Shown piece by piece: positions 44,362-53,698 of a stretch of 64,000 nucleotides of DNA. The stretch covers positions 124,001 through 188,000 of the forward strand of contig NZ_FRCD01000007.1 of the NCBI RefSeq assembly GCF_900142785.1, in the 5' to 3' direction. The notes below the pieces were generated by a model, which made no database searches, had not been told where the DNA came from, and saw only the letters and a program-made list of their open reading frames with translations. Both the position numbers and the translations under genes were made by a program. The DNA is from Chryseobacterium carnipullorum (GTDB lineage: Bacteria > Bacteroidota > Bacteroidia > Flavobacteriales > Weeksellaceae). How positions within the stretch are numbered: position 1 is the first letter of the stretch; each line of letters opens with the position of its first letter.

Positions 44362-45366
44362 TTATATTTTGAACCATAGCAACTCATTTTTGAGTTCCAG
44401 ATCTGATTCAAAATTATTTACAAATAAAGATCCGGTGCCCAAACCTTGTGGCATCGGATTTTTTTTTGTGAAGGTATACTGTGCGATAGCATTTAGACCG
44501 ATATTACTTTCGAGGGCTGAAGTAATCCACCAACCGATATTCAACTCTTCTGCAAGCGCAATCCATTCGTCTGAACCTGTAAAACCACCAACCAATGCCG
44601 GCTTTAGAATTATATATTGAGGCTTAATCGCTTCTAAAAGTTTTTTCTTTTCAATGGGATCTGTAATTCCGATCAGTTCTTCATCTAGAGCAATAGGAGT
44701 AGGCGTTTCGGCACACAATGATGCCATATCTTCCCAATGGCCGGCTTTTATGGGCTGTTCAATAGAGTGAATATGAAGATCTGCAAGCTGCTGTAAAACA
44801 ATTTGCGCTTCTTCTCTATTAAATCCACCATTAGCATCAACCCGAAGTTCCAATTGATCTTTTGAAAATTTTTCTCTTAATTTTTGAAGGATTTTATGCT
44901 CAGATTTCCAATCAACTCCAATCTTCAGTTTGATACAGTGAAACCCTTTTTCAAGCTTCTCCCGAATCTGCTCTTCCATATAAGCAATCTCCCCCATCCA
45001 GATCAGTCCATTGATCATGATAGCCGATTTTCCTTCTGTAAATTCACTTGGAAAATAAAGATGATCTCCGTGCTTCAGATTCAAAATAGCTTGTTCATAT
45101 CCAAACCATATGGATGGAAATTCTTTCAGCTCTTCTTTTAAATAATAGTGATCCCGGTTAATATTTTCACAGAGCCATTGTAGCTTTTCTTCATAATCCG
45201 GTCTGTCATCAAAACTTAATCCTCTGAAAACGGCACACTCTCCTGTTCCTTTTTTTCCGTTATCTTCAATTTCGAGAATAAAGGTCTCCTTTTCATGCAA
45301 AACGCCGCGAGACGTTCCGCTCGGGCGTTTGAATTCTAATAAATATCCAGAATATTTTGCTTTCAT
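44362..45366 (-). CDS. menC: o-Succinylbenzoate synthase
   Basis: A 334-residue enolase-superfamily enzyme making o-succinylbenzoate in menaquinone synthesis. Active-site parts: KLKIGVDW with the first lysine (about 149-156), metal ligands in LRVDANGGF (D about 177), IEQPIKAG (E about 205) and ALDEELIG (D/E about 228), and the second lysine in YIILKPALVGG. It overlaps fbp by one base, so it is cotranscribed with a gluconeogenic gene; the pairing has no evident metabolic logic. Confidence 0.9.
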   Translation of the reverse strand: MKAKYSGYLLEFKRPSGTSRGVLHEKETFILEIEDNGKKGTGECAVFRGLSFDDRPDYEEKLQWLCENINRDHYYLKEELKEFPSIWFGYEQAILNLKHGDHLYFPSEFTEGKSAIMINGLIWMGEIAYMEEQIREKLEKGFHCIKLKIGVDWKSEHKILQKLREKFSKDQLELRVDANGGFNREEAQIVLQQLADLHIHSIEQPIKAGHWEDMASLCAETPTPIALDEELIGITDPIEKKKLLEAIKPQYIILKPALVGGFTGSDEWIALAEELNIGWWITSALESNIGLNAIAQYTFTKKNPMPQGLGTGSLFVNNFESDLELKNELLWFKI

Positions 45367-46382
45367 TATTTTACACTGTCGATCCGCATAAATTCCTCTG
45401 CTTTTTCCACCATCTGAATACTTCCGCAGAAAAACGGAATTCTCTGGTGCAGTTCTGTTGGCTCTACTTCAAGAATTCTCCTGAATCCGTCCGTAGCCTT
45501 TCCTCCAGCCTGTTCAGCAAGGAATGCCATAGGATTACATTCATACAATAATCTCAGCTTTCCATTGGGAGACTGGGAGTAAGATGGATAAATATAAATT
45601 CCTCCTTTCAGCATATTTCTATGGAAGTCTGCTACTAAAGAACCGATATATCTGGAGGTATAAGGACGGTCGCCTTCTTCCATCTGACAGTATTTCAGGT
45701 AATTTTTAACGCCTTGCGGGAATTTGATATAGTTTCCTTCATTGATGGAATAAATTTTTCCCATCGCAGGAAATGTCATATTTGGGTGAGAAAGATAATA
45801 GGTTCCCAGTGAAGGATCCAAAGTAAATCCGTTCACTCCGTTTCCGGTTGTATAAACAATCATGGTAGAAGAACCGTAGATCACATATCCTGCGGCAATC
45901 TGATTGATCCCCTTTTGAAGGAAATCTTCTAACTGAACCGGAGTTCCAGGCTCTGTTACTCTTCTGTAAATAGAGAAAATAGTTCCCACAGACACATTCA
46001 CGTCAATATTGGAAGAACCGTCTAAAGGATCGATCAGGACGACGTATTTACTTAGATGACCGTTTTCACCACATTTAATGTCAATAAAATCATCATTTTC
46101 CTCAGAAGCAATACCACAAACAACCTCTCTTTGAGACAGAGCCGTAATAAAAATTTCATTGGCAATTACATCCAGTTTCTGCTGTTCTTCCCCCTGAATA
46201 TTCTGGTTTCCGGCAGCTCCTGTTATATCTACAATTCCGGCTTTATTTACTTCTCTGTTTACCACTTTCGAAGCCAATCTTATTGCACTTAGAAGACGAG
46301 AAAATTCCCCCGTAGAATATTGAAAATCTTCCTGTTTATCTATAAGAAATTCTCCTAAAGTCTGTAATGGTTGATTTGACAT
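45366..46382 (-). CDS. fbp: Class I fructose-1,6-bisphosphatase
   Basis: A 338-residue gluconeogenic enzyme that hydrolyses fructose-1,6-bisphosphate to fructose-6-phosphate. The metal-binding lithium-sensitive motif is [20 protein letters not shown] (about 117-136), preceded by [35 protein letters not shown] near the C-terminus carries the second conserved block. Length is standard. It is divergent from aspartate kinase and shares a base with menC. Confidence 0.95.
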   Translation of the reverse strand: MSNQPLQTLGEFLIDKQEDFQYSTGEFSRLLSAIRLASKVVNREVNKAGIVDITGAAGNQNIQGEEQQKLDVIANEIFITALSQREVVCGIASEENDDFIDIKCGENGHLSKYVVLIDPLDGSSNIDVNVSVGTIFSIYRRVTEPGTPVQLEDFLQKGINQIAAGYVIYGSSTMIVYTTGNGVNGFTLDPSLGTYYLSHPNMTFPAMGKIYSINEGNYIKFPQGVKNYLKYCQMEEGDRPYTSRYIGSLVADFHRNMLKGGIYIYPSYSQSPNGKLRLLYECNPMAFLAEQAGGKATDGFRRILEVEPTELHQRIPFFCGSIQMVEKAEEFMRIDSVK

Positions 46383-46707
46383 ATTTTTCTTTTTACGTTT
46401 TCCCCAAATTTCGGAAAATTTATTGGAGAAAGAAAGCTTTTCTTACAAAAGACCTTAACCGCTGTCTTCCAAAACGATACGAGGACAATCAAGCTATATA
46501 CATAAAAATACTCTTCCATTATTAATCCCCATTTGATGACAATAAATCAATGAAATTCTGATAATTTTCATCAAGTCTCAATTTTAATGAAATCTTAATT
46601 CCTTCCAACCGTGAGACTCTTTCATATCTCGTTGTAAATTTATAATTTTGACCTCCGTAAAAAACTCATGTAATTTTTAATCTAACAATTTTATTTTAAA
46701 CAAATTA
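46383..46707. other. Divergent spacer fbp / aspartate kinase
   Basis: A 325-bp AT-rich control region. Apart from the -7 element at 46643 I see no riboswitch, attenuator or repeat in it. Confidence 0.4.
46643..46650 (+). promoter_or_regulatory. -7 element of aspartate kinase
   Basis: TAATTTTG matches TAnnTTTG and lies 57 bp before the ATG. Confidence 0.4.
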
Positions 46708-47946
46708 ATGAAAATTTTCAAGTTTGGTGGAGCATCTGTAAAAGATGCGGAGAGTGTAAAAAATGTGTCTATGGTTTTGCAAAGCCAGGGATTTACCAAG
46801 TGTTTGCTGGTTATTTCAGCAATGGGTAAGACGACGAATGAATTGGAAAAGGTTGTAGAACTTTATTTCAAGAAGGATAACTATCAAACTGAGATTGAAA
46901 AGATAAAACGAAAACACATCGAGATTGCGGAAGGCTTATTTCCTGAAAACCATGCAGTTTTTGCAGAGATTAATGTATTTTTCGATGATATCGATTCTTT
47001 TTTAAGAAGAAATAAATCTCCAAATTACAGTTTCGTGTATGATCAGGTAGTAAGCTGTGGGGAAATGATCTCTACCAAGATCTTAAGTGAATATCTGAAC
47101 GAAATCCAGTTTCCGAATCAATGGTTAGATGCCAGAGATTGTATTAAAACGGATAATTCTTACAGAGACGGTAACGTAGACTGGGCAAAAACAGAAGAAT
47201 TTATTTCAACCTTAAATAAAGAAATCTGTTACGTAACACAGGGTTTCATAGGTTCTGATGACAACAATTTTACAGTAACATTAGGAAGAGAAGGCTCTGA
47301 TTACTCTGCTGCTATTTTTGCCTATTGCCTGAATGCTGATGCCATGACCATCTGGAAAGATGTTCCGGGAGTAATGACGGGAGATCCGAGAAAGTTCAGT
47401 GATGTGACTCTTCTTTCTAATATTTCTTATGAAGAAGCGATCGAACTGGCTTATTACGGAGCAAGTGTCATTCACCCGAAAACATTACAGCCGTTACAGC
47501 AGAAAGCCATTCCTTTTTATGTAAAATCTTTCGTAGATCCTACCAAAGAAGGAACTAAAGTAGGAGCTTCAGATAAAAACCAACATGAAGAATCTTATAT
47601 TTTAAAAGAAAACCAGGTTCTTTTACAGATCTCAACCCGGGATTTCTCTTTCATTGCAGAAGATCATATGAGTCTTATATTCGGATACCTTTCGAAATAT
47701 AAGATCAAGGTATCTCTGATGCAGAATTCTGCTATATCACTGGCTCTGTGTCTGGAAGATAAATTCAATCAGGTTGACGAGCTTAATGATGAACTTCAAA
47801 AAATATTTAAAACCAAAGCGGTTAAAAATGTATCTTTATTCACAGTAAGAAATGCGAAGATGGATCATATTGATAAATTTTACCAGGAAAAAAATGTATT
47901 ATTGGAACAGATTTCCAAAAATACGGTTCAAATGGTAACACAATAA
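46708..47946 (+). CDS. lysC: Aspartate kinase (monofunctional)
   Basis: 412 residues. It phosphorylates aspartate, the entry to lysine, threonine, methionine and diaminopimelate synthesis. The kinase start is FKFGGASVKDAESVKN (4-19), followed by VSCGEMISTKILSEYL, VTLGREGSDYSAA (about 192-204) and WKDVPGVMTGDPR (about 215-227). An ACT-type regulatory part is at about 300-400. No homoserine dehydrogenase is fused. It is followed after 22 bp by the OlsF-type gene, likely in one transcript. Confidence 0.92.
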   Translation: MKIFKFGGASVKDAESVKNVSMVLQSQGFTKCLLVISAMGKTTNELEKVVELYFKKDNYQTEIEKIKRKHIEIAEGLFPENHAVFAEINVFFDDIDSFLRRNKSPNYSFVYDQVVSCGEMISTKILSEYLNEIQFPNQWLDARDCIKTDNSYRDGNVDWAKTEEFISTLNKEICYVTQGFIGSDDNNFTVTLGREGSDYSAAIFAYCLNADAMTIWKDVPGVMTGDPRKFSDVTLLSNISYEEAIELAYYGASVIHPKTLQPLQQKAIPFYVKSFVDPTKEGTKVGASDKNQHEESYILKENQVLLQISTRDFSFIAEDHMSLIFGYLSKYKIKVSLMQNSAISLALCLEDKFNQVDELNDELQKIFKTKAVKNVSLFTVRNAKMDHIDKFYQEKNVLLEQISKNTVQMVTQ

Positions 47947-47968
47947 TTTTAACTGCGACTAAACACAT

Positions 47969-49810
47969 ATGAGTTTAATTTCGAAAAACGATCTTATCAC
48001 AGCTTCCGGCTTAAGCAAAATCGGGTTCCTCAAGAACCCGGTTGCATCTGCCGTGATGAGCATTGCCAAAATAAATGAAGTTAATAGATTATACGATAAA
48101 CTAAAAGACAAGGAAGGCAAAGACTTTTTCGACTCATTTGTAAGAGAAAGAAACTTAAGTTATATCGCTTTTGAAGAAGATCTTGCAAAAATTCCCAAAA
48201 CAGGACCATTTATCCTTGTTTCCAATCATCCACTGGGTGCTATTGACGGAATTTTAATGTGTAAGATCCTTTCAGAAGTACGTCCGGATTTTAAAGTCAT
48301 GGGTAATTTCCTTTTGGAAAAGATCAAACCTATGGAGCCGTATGTCATTTCTGTCAATCCTTTCGAAAACAGAAAAGAAGCCCACAGCAGTACTTCCGGA
48401 ATGCGTGAAACATTGAAACACCTTCAAAACGGAGGTTGTGTAGGTATTTTTCCTGCTGGCGAGGTATCCAATAAAAATAATCCTTACGGTGAAATTCTGG
48501 ATAAAGAATGGGAAAAACCAGCACTTAAGCTGATCAGAATGGCTAAAGTACCGGTGGTTCCTTTATATTTTCACGCTAAAAACAGCCGTATTTTTTATCA
48601 GGTCGCTAAACTTCATCCAAGTTTACAAACGCTCATGCTTCCAGCCGAAATGATGAACGACAGGGAAAAACCGATCAGAATCAGGATAGGAAAGCCGATT
48701 ACTTTAAAGGCTATGGACGAGATGGAAACCATTGAAGAACTTGGTGAATTCCTGAAGCGTAAAGTGTACATGATGAAATCGTATTACGAGAAGAGAAAAT
48801 CACTTGCGCAAAGCATCAATCTTAAAAATTTAACGGTAAAATTTCCTTTATTAAGAGAAGAAAATATCGTTCAGAATATCATCGATGAAACTCCAAAGGA
48901 GGATATCCTTAAAGACATCAACAGGCTGAGAGGTACAGATAAGATGCTGTTCAGTAATGGTAATTATGAGATTTATTTCACTACGTATGAGGAAATCCCT
49001 TCCGTAATGAGAGAAATCGGACGCCAGAGAGAACTCACCTTCCGTGCTGTAGGTGAAGGAAGTAATCTCCCGTTCGACCTTGACGAATATGATAAGCATT
49101 ATCATCATCTTTTCCTTTGGGACAATAGCGCAGAGAAACTTGCCGGAGCCTACAGAATGGCTTTAGGAAAGGACGTTATGAAGAAATACGGCATCAAAGG
49201 ATTTTATACCAGCTCTTTATTTGAATTTGAGCAGGACATTCATCCATTCTTTAAGAAAGTGATTGAAATGGGCCGTGCTTACATCAGTGAGGAATACCAG
49301 CAGAAACCTCTCCCACTCTTCCTTTTATGGAGAGGAATTGTACATGTCTGTTTAAGGAATTCTGATCATAAATTTTTGATGGGTGGCGTAAGTATTTCAA
49401 ATAAATTTTCGGAATTCTCCAAATCTCTGATGATTGAATTTATGCGTTCGAATTATTTTGATTCAGCTGTAGCTCAATATATCACTCCTAAAAATGAGTA
49501 TAAGGTAAAACTACGCGACAGGGATAAAAATATCTTTTTTGAAGAAATGGAGTCCGATCTGAATAAACTGGATAAGATTATTGATGATCTTGAACCGGAA
49601 TTAAGACTGCCTGTTCTTATTAAAAAATATATTAAGCAAAATGCCAAAGTGATTGCTTTTAATGTGGACCCGAACTTCAATGATGCGATCGACGGATTGA
49701 TGTATATCCGAATCAGTGATCTTCCCGAAAGTACGATAAAGCCTGTATTAGAAGAGATGAGCGATCATATAAGAAAAGAACAGGAAAATAATTCGGCTGA
49801 AAATCAGTAA
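47969..49810 (+). CDS. olsF: Bifunctional aminolipid synthase (OlsF-like)
   Basis: 613 residues in two halves. Residues about 60-290 are a PlsC-like O-acyltransferase of the hemolysin type: SNHPLGAIDG (about 82-91, H-x5-D) and GIFPAGEVS. Residues about 320-580 are an OlsB-like N-acyltransferase of the GNAT fold: LTFRAVGEGSNLPFDLDEYD and HLFLWDNSAEKLAGAYRM. This order is that of OlsF, which makes ornithine lipids in Flavobacterium johnsoniae and Serratia. In Bacteroidetes related enzymes make glycine lipids, so the amino acid used is uncertain. It acts at the inner membrane. Confidence 0.85.
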   Translation: MSLISKNDLITASGLSKIGFLKNPVASAVMSIAKINEVNRLYDKLKDKEGKDFFDSFVRERNLSYIAFEEDLAKIPKTGPFILVSNHPLGAIDGILMCKILSEVRPDFKVMGNFLLEKIKPMEPYVISVNPFENRKEAHSSTSGMRETLKHLQNGGCVGIFPAGEVSNKNNPYGEILDKEWEKPALKLIRMAKVPVVPLYFHAKNSRIFYQVAKLHPSLQTLMLPAEMMNDREKPIRIRIGKPITLKAMDEMETIEELGEFLKRKVYMMKSYYEKRKSLAQSINLKNLTVKFPLLREENIVQNIIDETPKEDILKDINRLRGTDKMLFSNGNYEIYFTTYEEIPSVMREIGRQRELTFRAVGEGSNLPFDLDEYDKHYHHLFLWDNSAEKLAGAYRMALGKDVMKKYGIKGFYTSSLFEFEQDIHPFFKKVIEMGRAYISEEYQQKPLPLFLLWRGIVHVCLRNSDHKFLMGGVSISNKFSEFSKSLMIEFMRSNYFDSAVAQYITPKNEYKVKLRDRDKNIFFEEMESDLNKLDKIIDDLEPELRLPVLIKKYIKQNAKVIAFNVDPNFNDAIDGLMYIRISDLPESTIKPVLEEMSDHIRKEQENNSAENQ

Positions 49811-49845
49811 GTTTTATTTTTATTTAAAAAAAGTATGGTTAATAC

Positions 49846-49876
49846 TTGCTTCATATAAGAAAACTTACTACTTTTG
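49846..49876 (+). promoter_or_regulatory. Promoter of tRNA-Phe copy 1
   Basis: TTG (49846-49848), exactly 20 nt and TACTTTTG (49869-49876). The same arrangement precedes copy 2. Confidence 0.7.
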
Positions 49877-49918
49877 CATCACTTTAAAACAACGAAGTAA
49901 GTCAAACAAAAATATAAT

Positions 49919-49991
49919 GGTTTCTTAGCTCAGTTGGTAGAGCAATGGATTGAAAATCCATGTGTCCCTGGTTCGATTCCTGGAGAAACCA
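49919..49991 (+). tRNA. tRNA-Phe (GAA), copy 1
   Basis: A 73-nt cloverleaf: acceptor GGTTTCT/AGAAACC with discriminator A, D-arm with GCTCAGTTGGTAGAGC, anticodon GAA in the TGAAAAT loop, and TpsiC arm with GGTTCGATTCC. CCA is not encoded. Confidence 0.95.
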
Positions 49992-49996
49992 CTTTA

Positions 49997-50027
49997 AAAC
50001 CTCTAATTTATTTAGAGGTTTTTTTGT
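49997..50027 (+). terminator. Terminator of tRNA-Phe copy 1
   Basis: AAACCTCTAA/TTAGAGGTTT stem (49997-50006, 50012-50021) followed by a T-run. Confidence 0.8.
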
Positions 50028-50186
50028 GCTCATAAAACTCACCTTTTTCTGAGTGAAAAGTATTTTCATCTTCATCACAGAGGCTTTTTGGGAAACATAG
50101 TTCATGAAAGTTAAATTTCCTGAATTAAAGAGGCGCCCATAAAATTTTTACTTCAAAATATTTTCATCAGTATCTATCTCCTGAAA

Positions 50187-50305
50187 TTTTCTATTTTCTA
50201 TTTTCTATTTTCTATTTTCTATTTTCTATTCTTTATTCTTTATTCTTTATTCTTTATTCTTTATTCTTTATTCTTTATTCTTTATTCTTTATTCTTTATT
50301 CTTTA
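50187..50305 (+). repeat. Heptanucleotide array: 6 x TTTTCTA then 11 x TTCTTTA
   Basis: Seventeen 7-bp units in strict phase: six TTTTCTA copies (50187-50228), then eleven TTCTTTA copies (50229-50305). The array ends 43 bp before the ATG of the DUF6624/TPR gene, where the promoter should be. The unit carries no spacers, so it is not CRISPR. Confidence 0.95.
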
Positions 50306-50348
50306 AACTATTTTTATAAATTTAAACACTAAACTAATTCATCAAAAC

Positions 50349-51233
50349 ATGAAAAAAATAATTCACTTTTTGACATTTCTTCTAGTTCTGTTTTCTATAC
50401 AAATATTTTCACAGAGTCATGATAATAATGAACTTCAGAAAATGGCAGATGACGACCAAAATGCAAGAAAGTCTGATCAGATCAACTGGAAAATATTAAG
50501 CAGGGAAGACAGTTTAAGACGGGAAAGAATTTTTATTCTCCTGAAAGAAGATAAAATAAAAACAGCAAAGGATCATTTTAACTGCGGAATTGTTTTTCAG
50601 CATGGCGGAGACACTATTTCTTCGGGAATGGCCGTAAAAAGCTTTGAAAAAGCGCTAAAAATGGACCCAAGTCTTAACAGATGGTGGTACGCTGCTGCAG
50701 TAGACAGAGACCTTATGTACAAGAAGAAGCCACAAATCTACGGAACTCAGTTCATCAAAGACAAAACAACGAACGCCAAATGGGCCAGGTACAAATTAGA
50801 TTCCTCAAAAATTACTGACGAACAAAGAAAATATTATGGTGTGGAAACACTTAAAGAACAGGAACAGAAAGAAAGAGAAATGAATCAGATTTCATTAAAT
50901 GATGCTTACAGTTCTGAAAAGTCAATTGACGGGCTTATTAATCTTATTAATACAGAACACAGAAAAGGAGCACTCTCTTCTTACAATACGAGCGAAAATC
51001 AGATCAATAGTTTTGGCTACAGACTGGTCAGTGAGAATAAGATCAATGATGCTTTGAAAATATTTAAATTAAACACCCAGCTCTATCCGGACGCATGGAA
51101 CACTTATGACAGCTATGGTGAAACGCTTTTAAAAAAAGGGCAAAAGAAGGAAGCTTTAGAAAATTATAAAAAATCATTGAAACTGAATCCGGAAAATGAA
51201 AATGCAAAGAAAATTTTAACCGAATCCAAATAA
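50349..51233 (+). CDS. Secreted DUF6624/TPR protein
   Basis: 294 residues: signal peptide (MKKIIHFLTFLLVLFSIQIFS/Q), then a DUF6624-like region (about 25-150; DQINWKILSREDSLRRERI ... FNCGIVFQHGGDTISSGMAVKSFEKALKMDP ... WWYAAAVDRDLM ... PQIYGTQF). The C-terminus has two TPR-like repeats (about 225-290; ALENYKKSLKLNPENENAKK). Probably periplasmic or surface. It stands alone between two tRNA-Phe genes with the long heptamer array before its start. Function unknown. Confidence 0.7.
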   Translation: MKKIIHFLTFLLVLFSIQIFSQSHDNNELQKMADDDQNARKSDQINWKILSREDSLRRERIFILLKEDKIKTAKDHFNCGIVFQHGGDTISSGMAVKSFEKALKMDPSLNRWWYAAAVDRDLMYKKKPQIYGTQFIKDKTTNAKWARYKLDSSKITDEQRKYYGVETLKEQEQKEREMNQISLNDAYSSEKSIDGLINLINTEHRKGALSSYNTSENQINSFGYRLVSENKINDALKIFKLNTQLYPDAWNTYDSYGETLLKKGQKKEALENYKKSLKLNPENENAKKILTESK

Positions 51234-51305
51234 CTGATGACCAAACTATTGAAAGTCAAAAACGCCCTAGCCAAGGCAGAATATTAAAATAAATAGCAAA
51301 AAAAC

Positions 51306-51336
51306 TTGCGAGGTATAAGAAAATATTATACTTTTG
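51306..51336 (+). promoter_or_regulatory. Promoter of tRNA-Phe copy 2
   Basis: TTG (51306-51308), 20 nt and TACTTTTG (51329-51336), matching copy 1 in spacing and -7 sequence. Confidence 0.7.
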
Positions 51337-51361
51337 CCCCACGTTAAACAAACGAACAATT

Positions 51362-51434
51362 GGTTTCTTAGCTCAGTTGGTAGAGCAATGGATTGAAAAT
51401 CCATGTGTCCCTGGTTCGATTCCTGGAGAAACCA
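51362..51434 (+). tRNA. tRNA-Phe (GAA), copy 2
   Basis: Identical over all 73 nt to the copy at 49919. The upstream 50-60 bp are also similar (AAGAAAA, TACTTTTGC, AACGAA blocks in the same order), while the terminators differ. Confidence 0.95.
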
Positions 51435-51435
51435 C

Positions 51436-51466
51436 AAACCGCCTTAATAAAGGCGGTTTTTTTATT
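51436..51466 (+). terminator. Terminator of tRNA-Phe copy 2
   Basis: AAACCGCCTT/AAGGCGGTTT stem (51436-51445, 51450-51459) followed by T7. Confidence 0.85.
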
Positions 51467-51586
51467 TCATATTGCACAGTTTTGCAATACTACATCTTAA
51501 AATTCGTTAATATAAAGCGTAACCCCACAAATTCGTCGCCTGTTTTTTAGAAAATAACTATCTTCGCCTACAAATCTAATTTGAAA

Positions 51587-52762
51587 ATGAAGAAGATCAT
51601 CTCCGGGGTATTTGTTTTCTGCTCTGTAGTTATAATGGCTCAGGAAGCGATACAATTTCAGGAATTACCACTCAAAGACGTTATAGCAAAAGCAAAAAAA
51701 GAAAAGAAGCTTGTTTTCGTTGATGCTTATACCTCATGGTGTGGACCTTGCAAGATGATGGAAAAAAATGTATTTACAAAGAAATCTGTCGGAGATTACT
51801 TCAACGCCAATTTCGTGAATGCAAGATTCGATATGGAAAAAGGGGAAGGACGGGAAATTGCAGCCAAATACGGTGTACGCTCCTATCCTACTTATCTGTT
51901 TCTGAACGGTGAAGGTGAACTGGTTTCTCAAAACACAGGATACATGGAAGAAAGCATGTTTGTAACCATGGCTCTGGATATCAATTCGCCGGGTAACAAA
52001 AAGGGCTCTCTGAAGGAACGTTTTGCAAAAGGAGATAAAGATCCGGAATTCCTGATCAATATTATGAAACTGAACTCTTCTTCAGATTATGATTTTGCTA
52101 AAAAAGCCTCTGAAAGATATTTTGAAAACAAAAAGAAGACGGAAGAAATTTCGAAAGAAGAAATAGGGCTTCTTTTATTCTTTGTAAAGTCTACAGAAGA
52201 CGTCAATTATAAAACATTCACCTCAAGAAAGGCTGAAATTATCAAATACTTACCGGAAGCCACTTATACCGAATTTGATAACCAGCTCAAACTATCAAAA
52301 ATAGTGGAACAGTCTATTGATGATAAAAATAAAAGAATCAACGAGGAGTATTTCATGTCAACGGCAGAACCGTTAGTCGGAAAACAACTTGCCCAATCTA
52401 AACTAAACCAAACGAAACTCAGTTACTACGAGCAAAATGCCAATTTCCCCGAATTTGAAAAAGCAGCGCTAGACTATTACAAGAACTCCGATGCATTTGA
52501 ACCTAATGAGCTACTCAGAGCTGCATGGGTTTTTAGCGATCACATCAAAAATCCTTCTTCATTGAAGAAAGCCGCAGAATGGGCTGAAAAATCTGTGATG
52601 CGTGGTGAAACACCGGAAAACACTTATATTCTTGCAAAGCTTTATTTTCTGACCGGAAACAAAGAAATGGCACTAAACTATGCTGAAATGTCTAAAAACA
52701 TGGCAGTTCAGACAGGAAAAGATGCCCAACTCGCAGAAGAATTACTGAAACAAATAAAATAA
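51587..52762 (+). CDS. Secreted thioredoxin-family protein
   Basis: 391 residues. ATG 51587 starts a signal peptide (MKKIISGVFVFCSVVIMA/Q). The thioredoxin domain (about 25-140) has the active site WCGPC (51-55) and the cis-proline region VRSYPTYLFL. The remaining 250 residues are helical and may be TPR-like (FEPNELLRAAWVFSDHI, NTYILAKLYFLTGNKEMALNYA). It would reduce or rearrange disulfides in the periplasm. A TATCTTCG element (51559-51566) 21 bp upstream could be its -7. The next ATG follows the stop with no gap. Confidence 0.85.
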   Translation: MKKIISGVFVFCSVVIMAQEAIQFQELPLKDVIAKAKKEKKLVFVDAYTSWCGPCKMMEKNVFTKKSVGDYFNANFVNARFDMEKGEGREIAAKYGVRSYPTYLFLNGEGELVSQNTGYMEESMFVTMALDINSPGNKKGSLKERFAKGDKDPEFLINIMKLNSSSDYDFAKKASERYFENKKKTEEISKEEIGLLLFFVKSTEDVNYKTFTSRKAEIIKYLPEATYTEFDNQLKLSKIVEQSIDDKNKRINEEYFMSTAEPLVGKQLAQSKLNQTKLSYYEQNANFPEFEKAALDYYKNSDAFEPNELLRAAWVFSDHIKNPSSLKKAAEWAEKSVMRGETPENTYILAKLYFLTGNKEMALNYAEMSKNMAVQTGKDAQLAEELLKQIK

Positions 52763-53386
52763 ATGCTAAAGCACAAATTTCTTACTACCTCTATCACACT
52801 CCTTTCTTTAGGAATGTTGACTGCACAAGAACAGGAACCGGAAAAAGGTCTATACATTAAAGGGAATGCACTTCTTGCAACAATTGGTGTTCTTAATGTC
52901 GGGTTAGAAAAACAGATCAGCCAAAAGTATACATTACAGGGAGATGTTTTCATTTCTCCTTGGAAATCTTTTGCTGGACATGAATTTCAATATTATTCTC
53001 TTTCTCTTGAAGGGCGATACTATTTCAATGAAGCATTCAGCCGCTGGTATATAGGAGCAAATATTGCAGCTTCGGCGTTTGTACTTCAAAAGTGGAACTA
53101 TTGGAATGATACCCTTTATGTAAATGATAGAGATGAAGTATTCGTCTCGTCTAACTTATACCAAAAAGGTGTTTCATTTATATTAGGTGTTACAGGCGGA
53201 TATCAATTTAAGGTATCAGACCGCTGGAATATTGATATATATGCAACAGTGGGTACATCCCAAGATTTCTACAAAGGATATGATCGTGTTACTGGACAGC
53301 GTTACGAGTTAGCACAGAAATATAACAAAAGTGGAGAAATTCTTCCTTACAGAGGAGGTATCATGATCTCTTATAAACTAAAATAG
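52763..53386 (+). CDS. DUF3575-type outer-membrane protein
   Basis: 207 residues: signal peptide (cleavage near LTA/Q) and alternating strands typical of a small barrel. YIKGNALLATIGVLNVGLEKQISQKYTLQGDVFISPW and YSLSLEGRYYFNEAFSRWYIGANIAAS are the usual DUF3575 segments, and the C-terminus ends in a strand (GGIMISYKLK). It starts directly at the end of the thioredoxin gene, so it is cotranslated. Function unknown. Confidence 0.78.
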   Translation: MLKHKFLTTSITLLSLGMLTAQEQEPEKGLYIKGNALLATIGVLNVGLEKQISQKYTLQGDVFISPWKSFAGHEFQYYSLSLEGRYYFNEAFSRWYIGANIAASAFVLQKWNYWNDTLYVNDRDEVFVSSNLYQKGVSFILGVTGGYQFKVSDRWNIDIYATVGTSQDFYKGYDRVTGQRYELAQKYNKSGEILPYRGGIMISYKLK

Positions 53387-53390
53387 CAGC

Positions 53391-53597
53391 ATGAAACTGT
53401 TTGGAAAAAATCATATTATCATCTCAGTGATTACTTTTGTGATCCTTTTTTTAATGAATTACATAGGAAATGACCTTCCCGACAAAACGGAGAGAGCATT
53501 AATGACTGCTTTTGCCGGAGTAATCGGATTATCACTGGGACTTTTCATTCTTAATAAAGGAAAAAACGACAAGAATCCTCCACAGAATTTTGATTGA
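53391..53597 (+). CDS. Small two-helix membrane protein
   Basis: 68 residues with helices at about 9-26 and 38-55 and a K/N-rich end. It starts 4 bp after the DUF3575 gene. No family recognised. Confidence 0.55.
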   Translation: MKLFGKNHIIISVITFVILFLMNYIGNDLPDKTERALMTAFAGVIGLSLGLFILNKGKNDKNPPQNFD

Positions 53598-53620
53598 TAA
53601 AAAGTGAATTGTGAGTTTGA

Positions 53621-53673
53621 CTTCGCCAGTGAATTTTATAACAGACGAATTCACTCATCATTGAATGGCGAAG
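53621..53673. other. Imperfect inverted repeat between convergent genes
   Basis: CTTCGCC/GGCGAAG (53621-53627, 53667-53673) encloses AGTGAATT/AATTCACT (53628-53635, 53648-53655) with an 11-nt bulge on the right arm. It may be a terminator or repeat remnant. Confidence 0.35.
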
Positions 53674-53698
53674 CTAGATTGACCATTGACGTAAAAAA

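Noticed and set aside
50187..50305. Possible CRISPR array
   Set aside because: The units are 7 bp, contiguous and without spacers, and no cas genes are present.
49919..51434. tRNA-Phe copies as att sites of an integrated element
   Set aside because: No integrase or phage gene lies between them; only one secreted-protein gene does.
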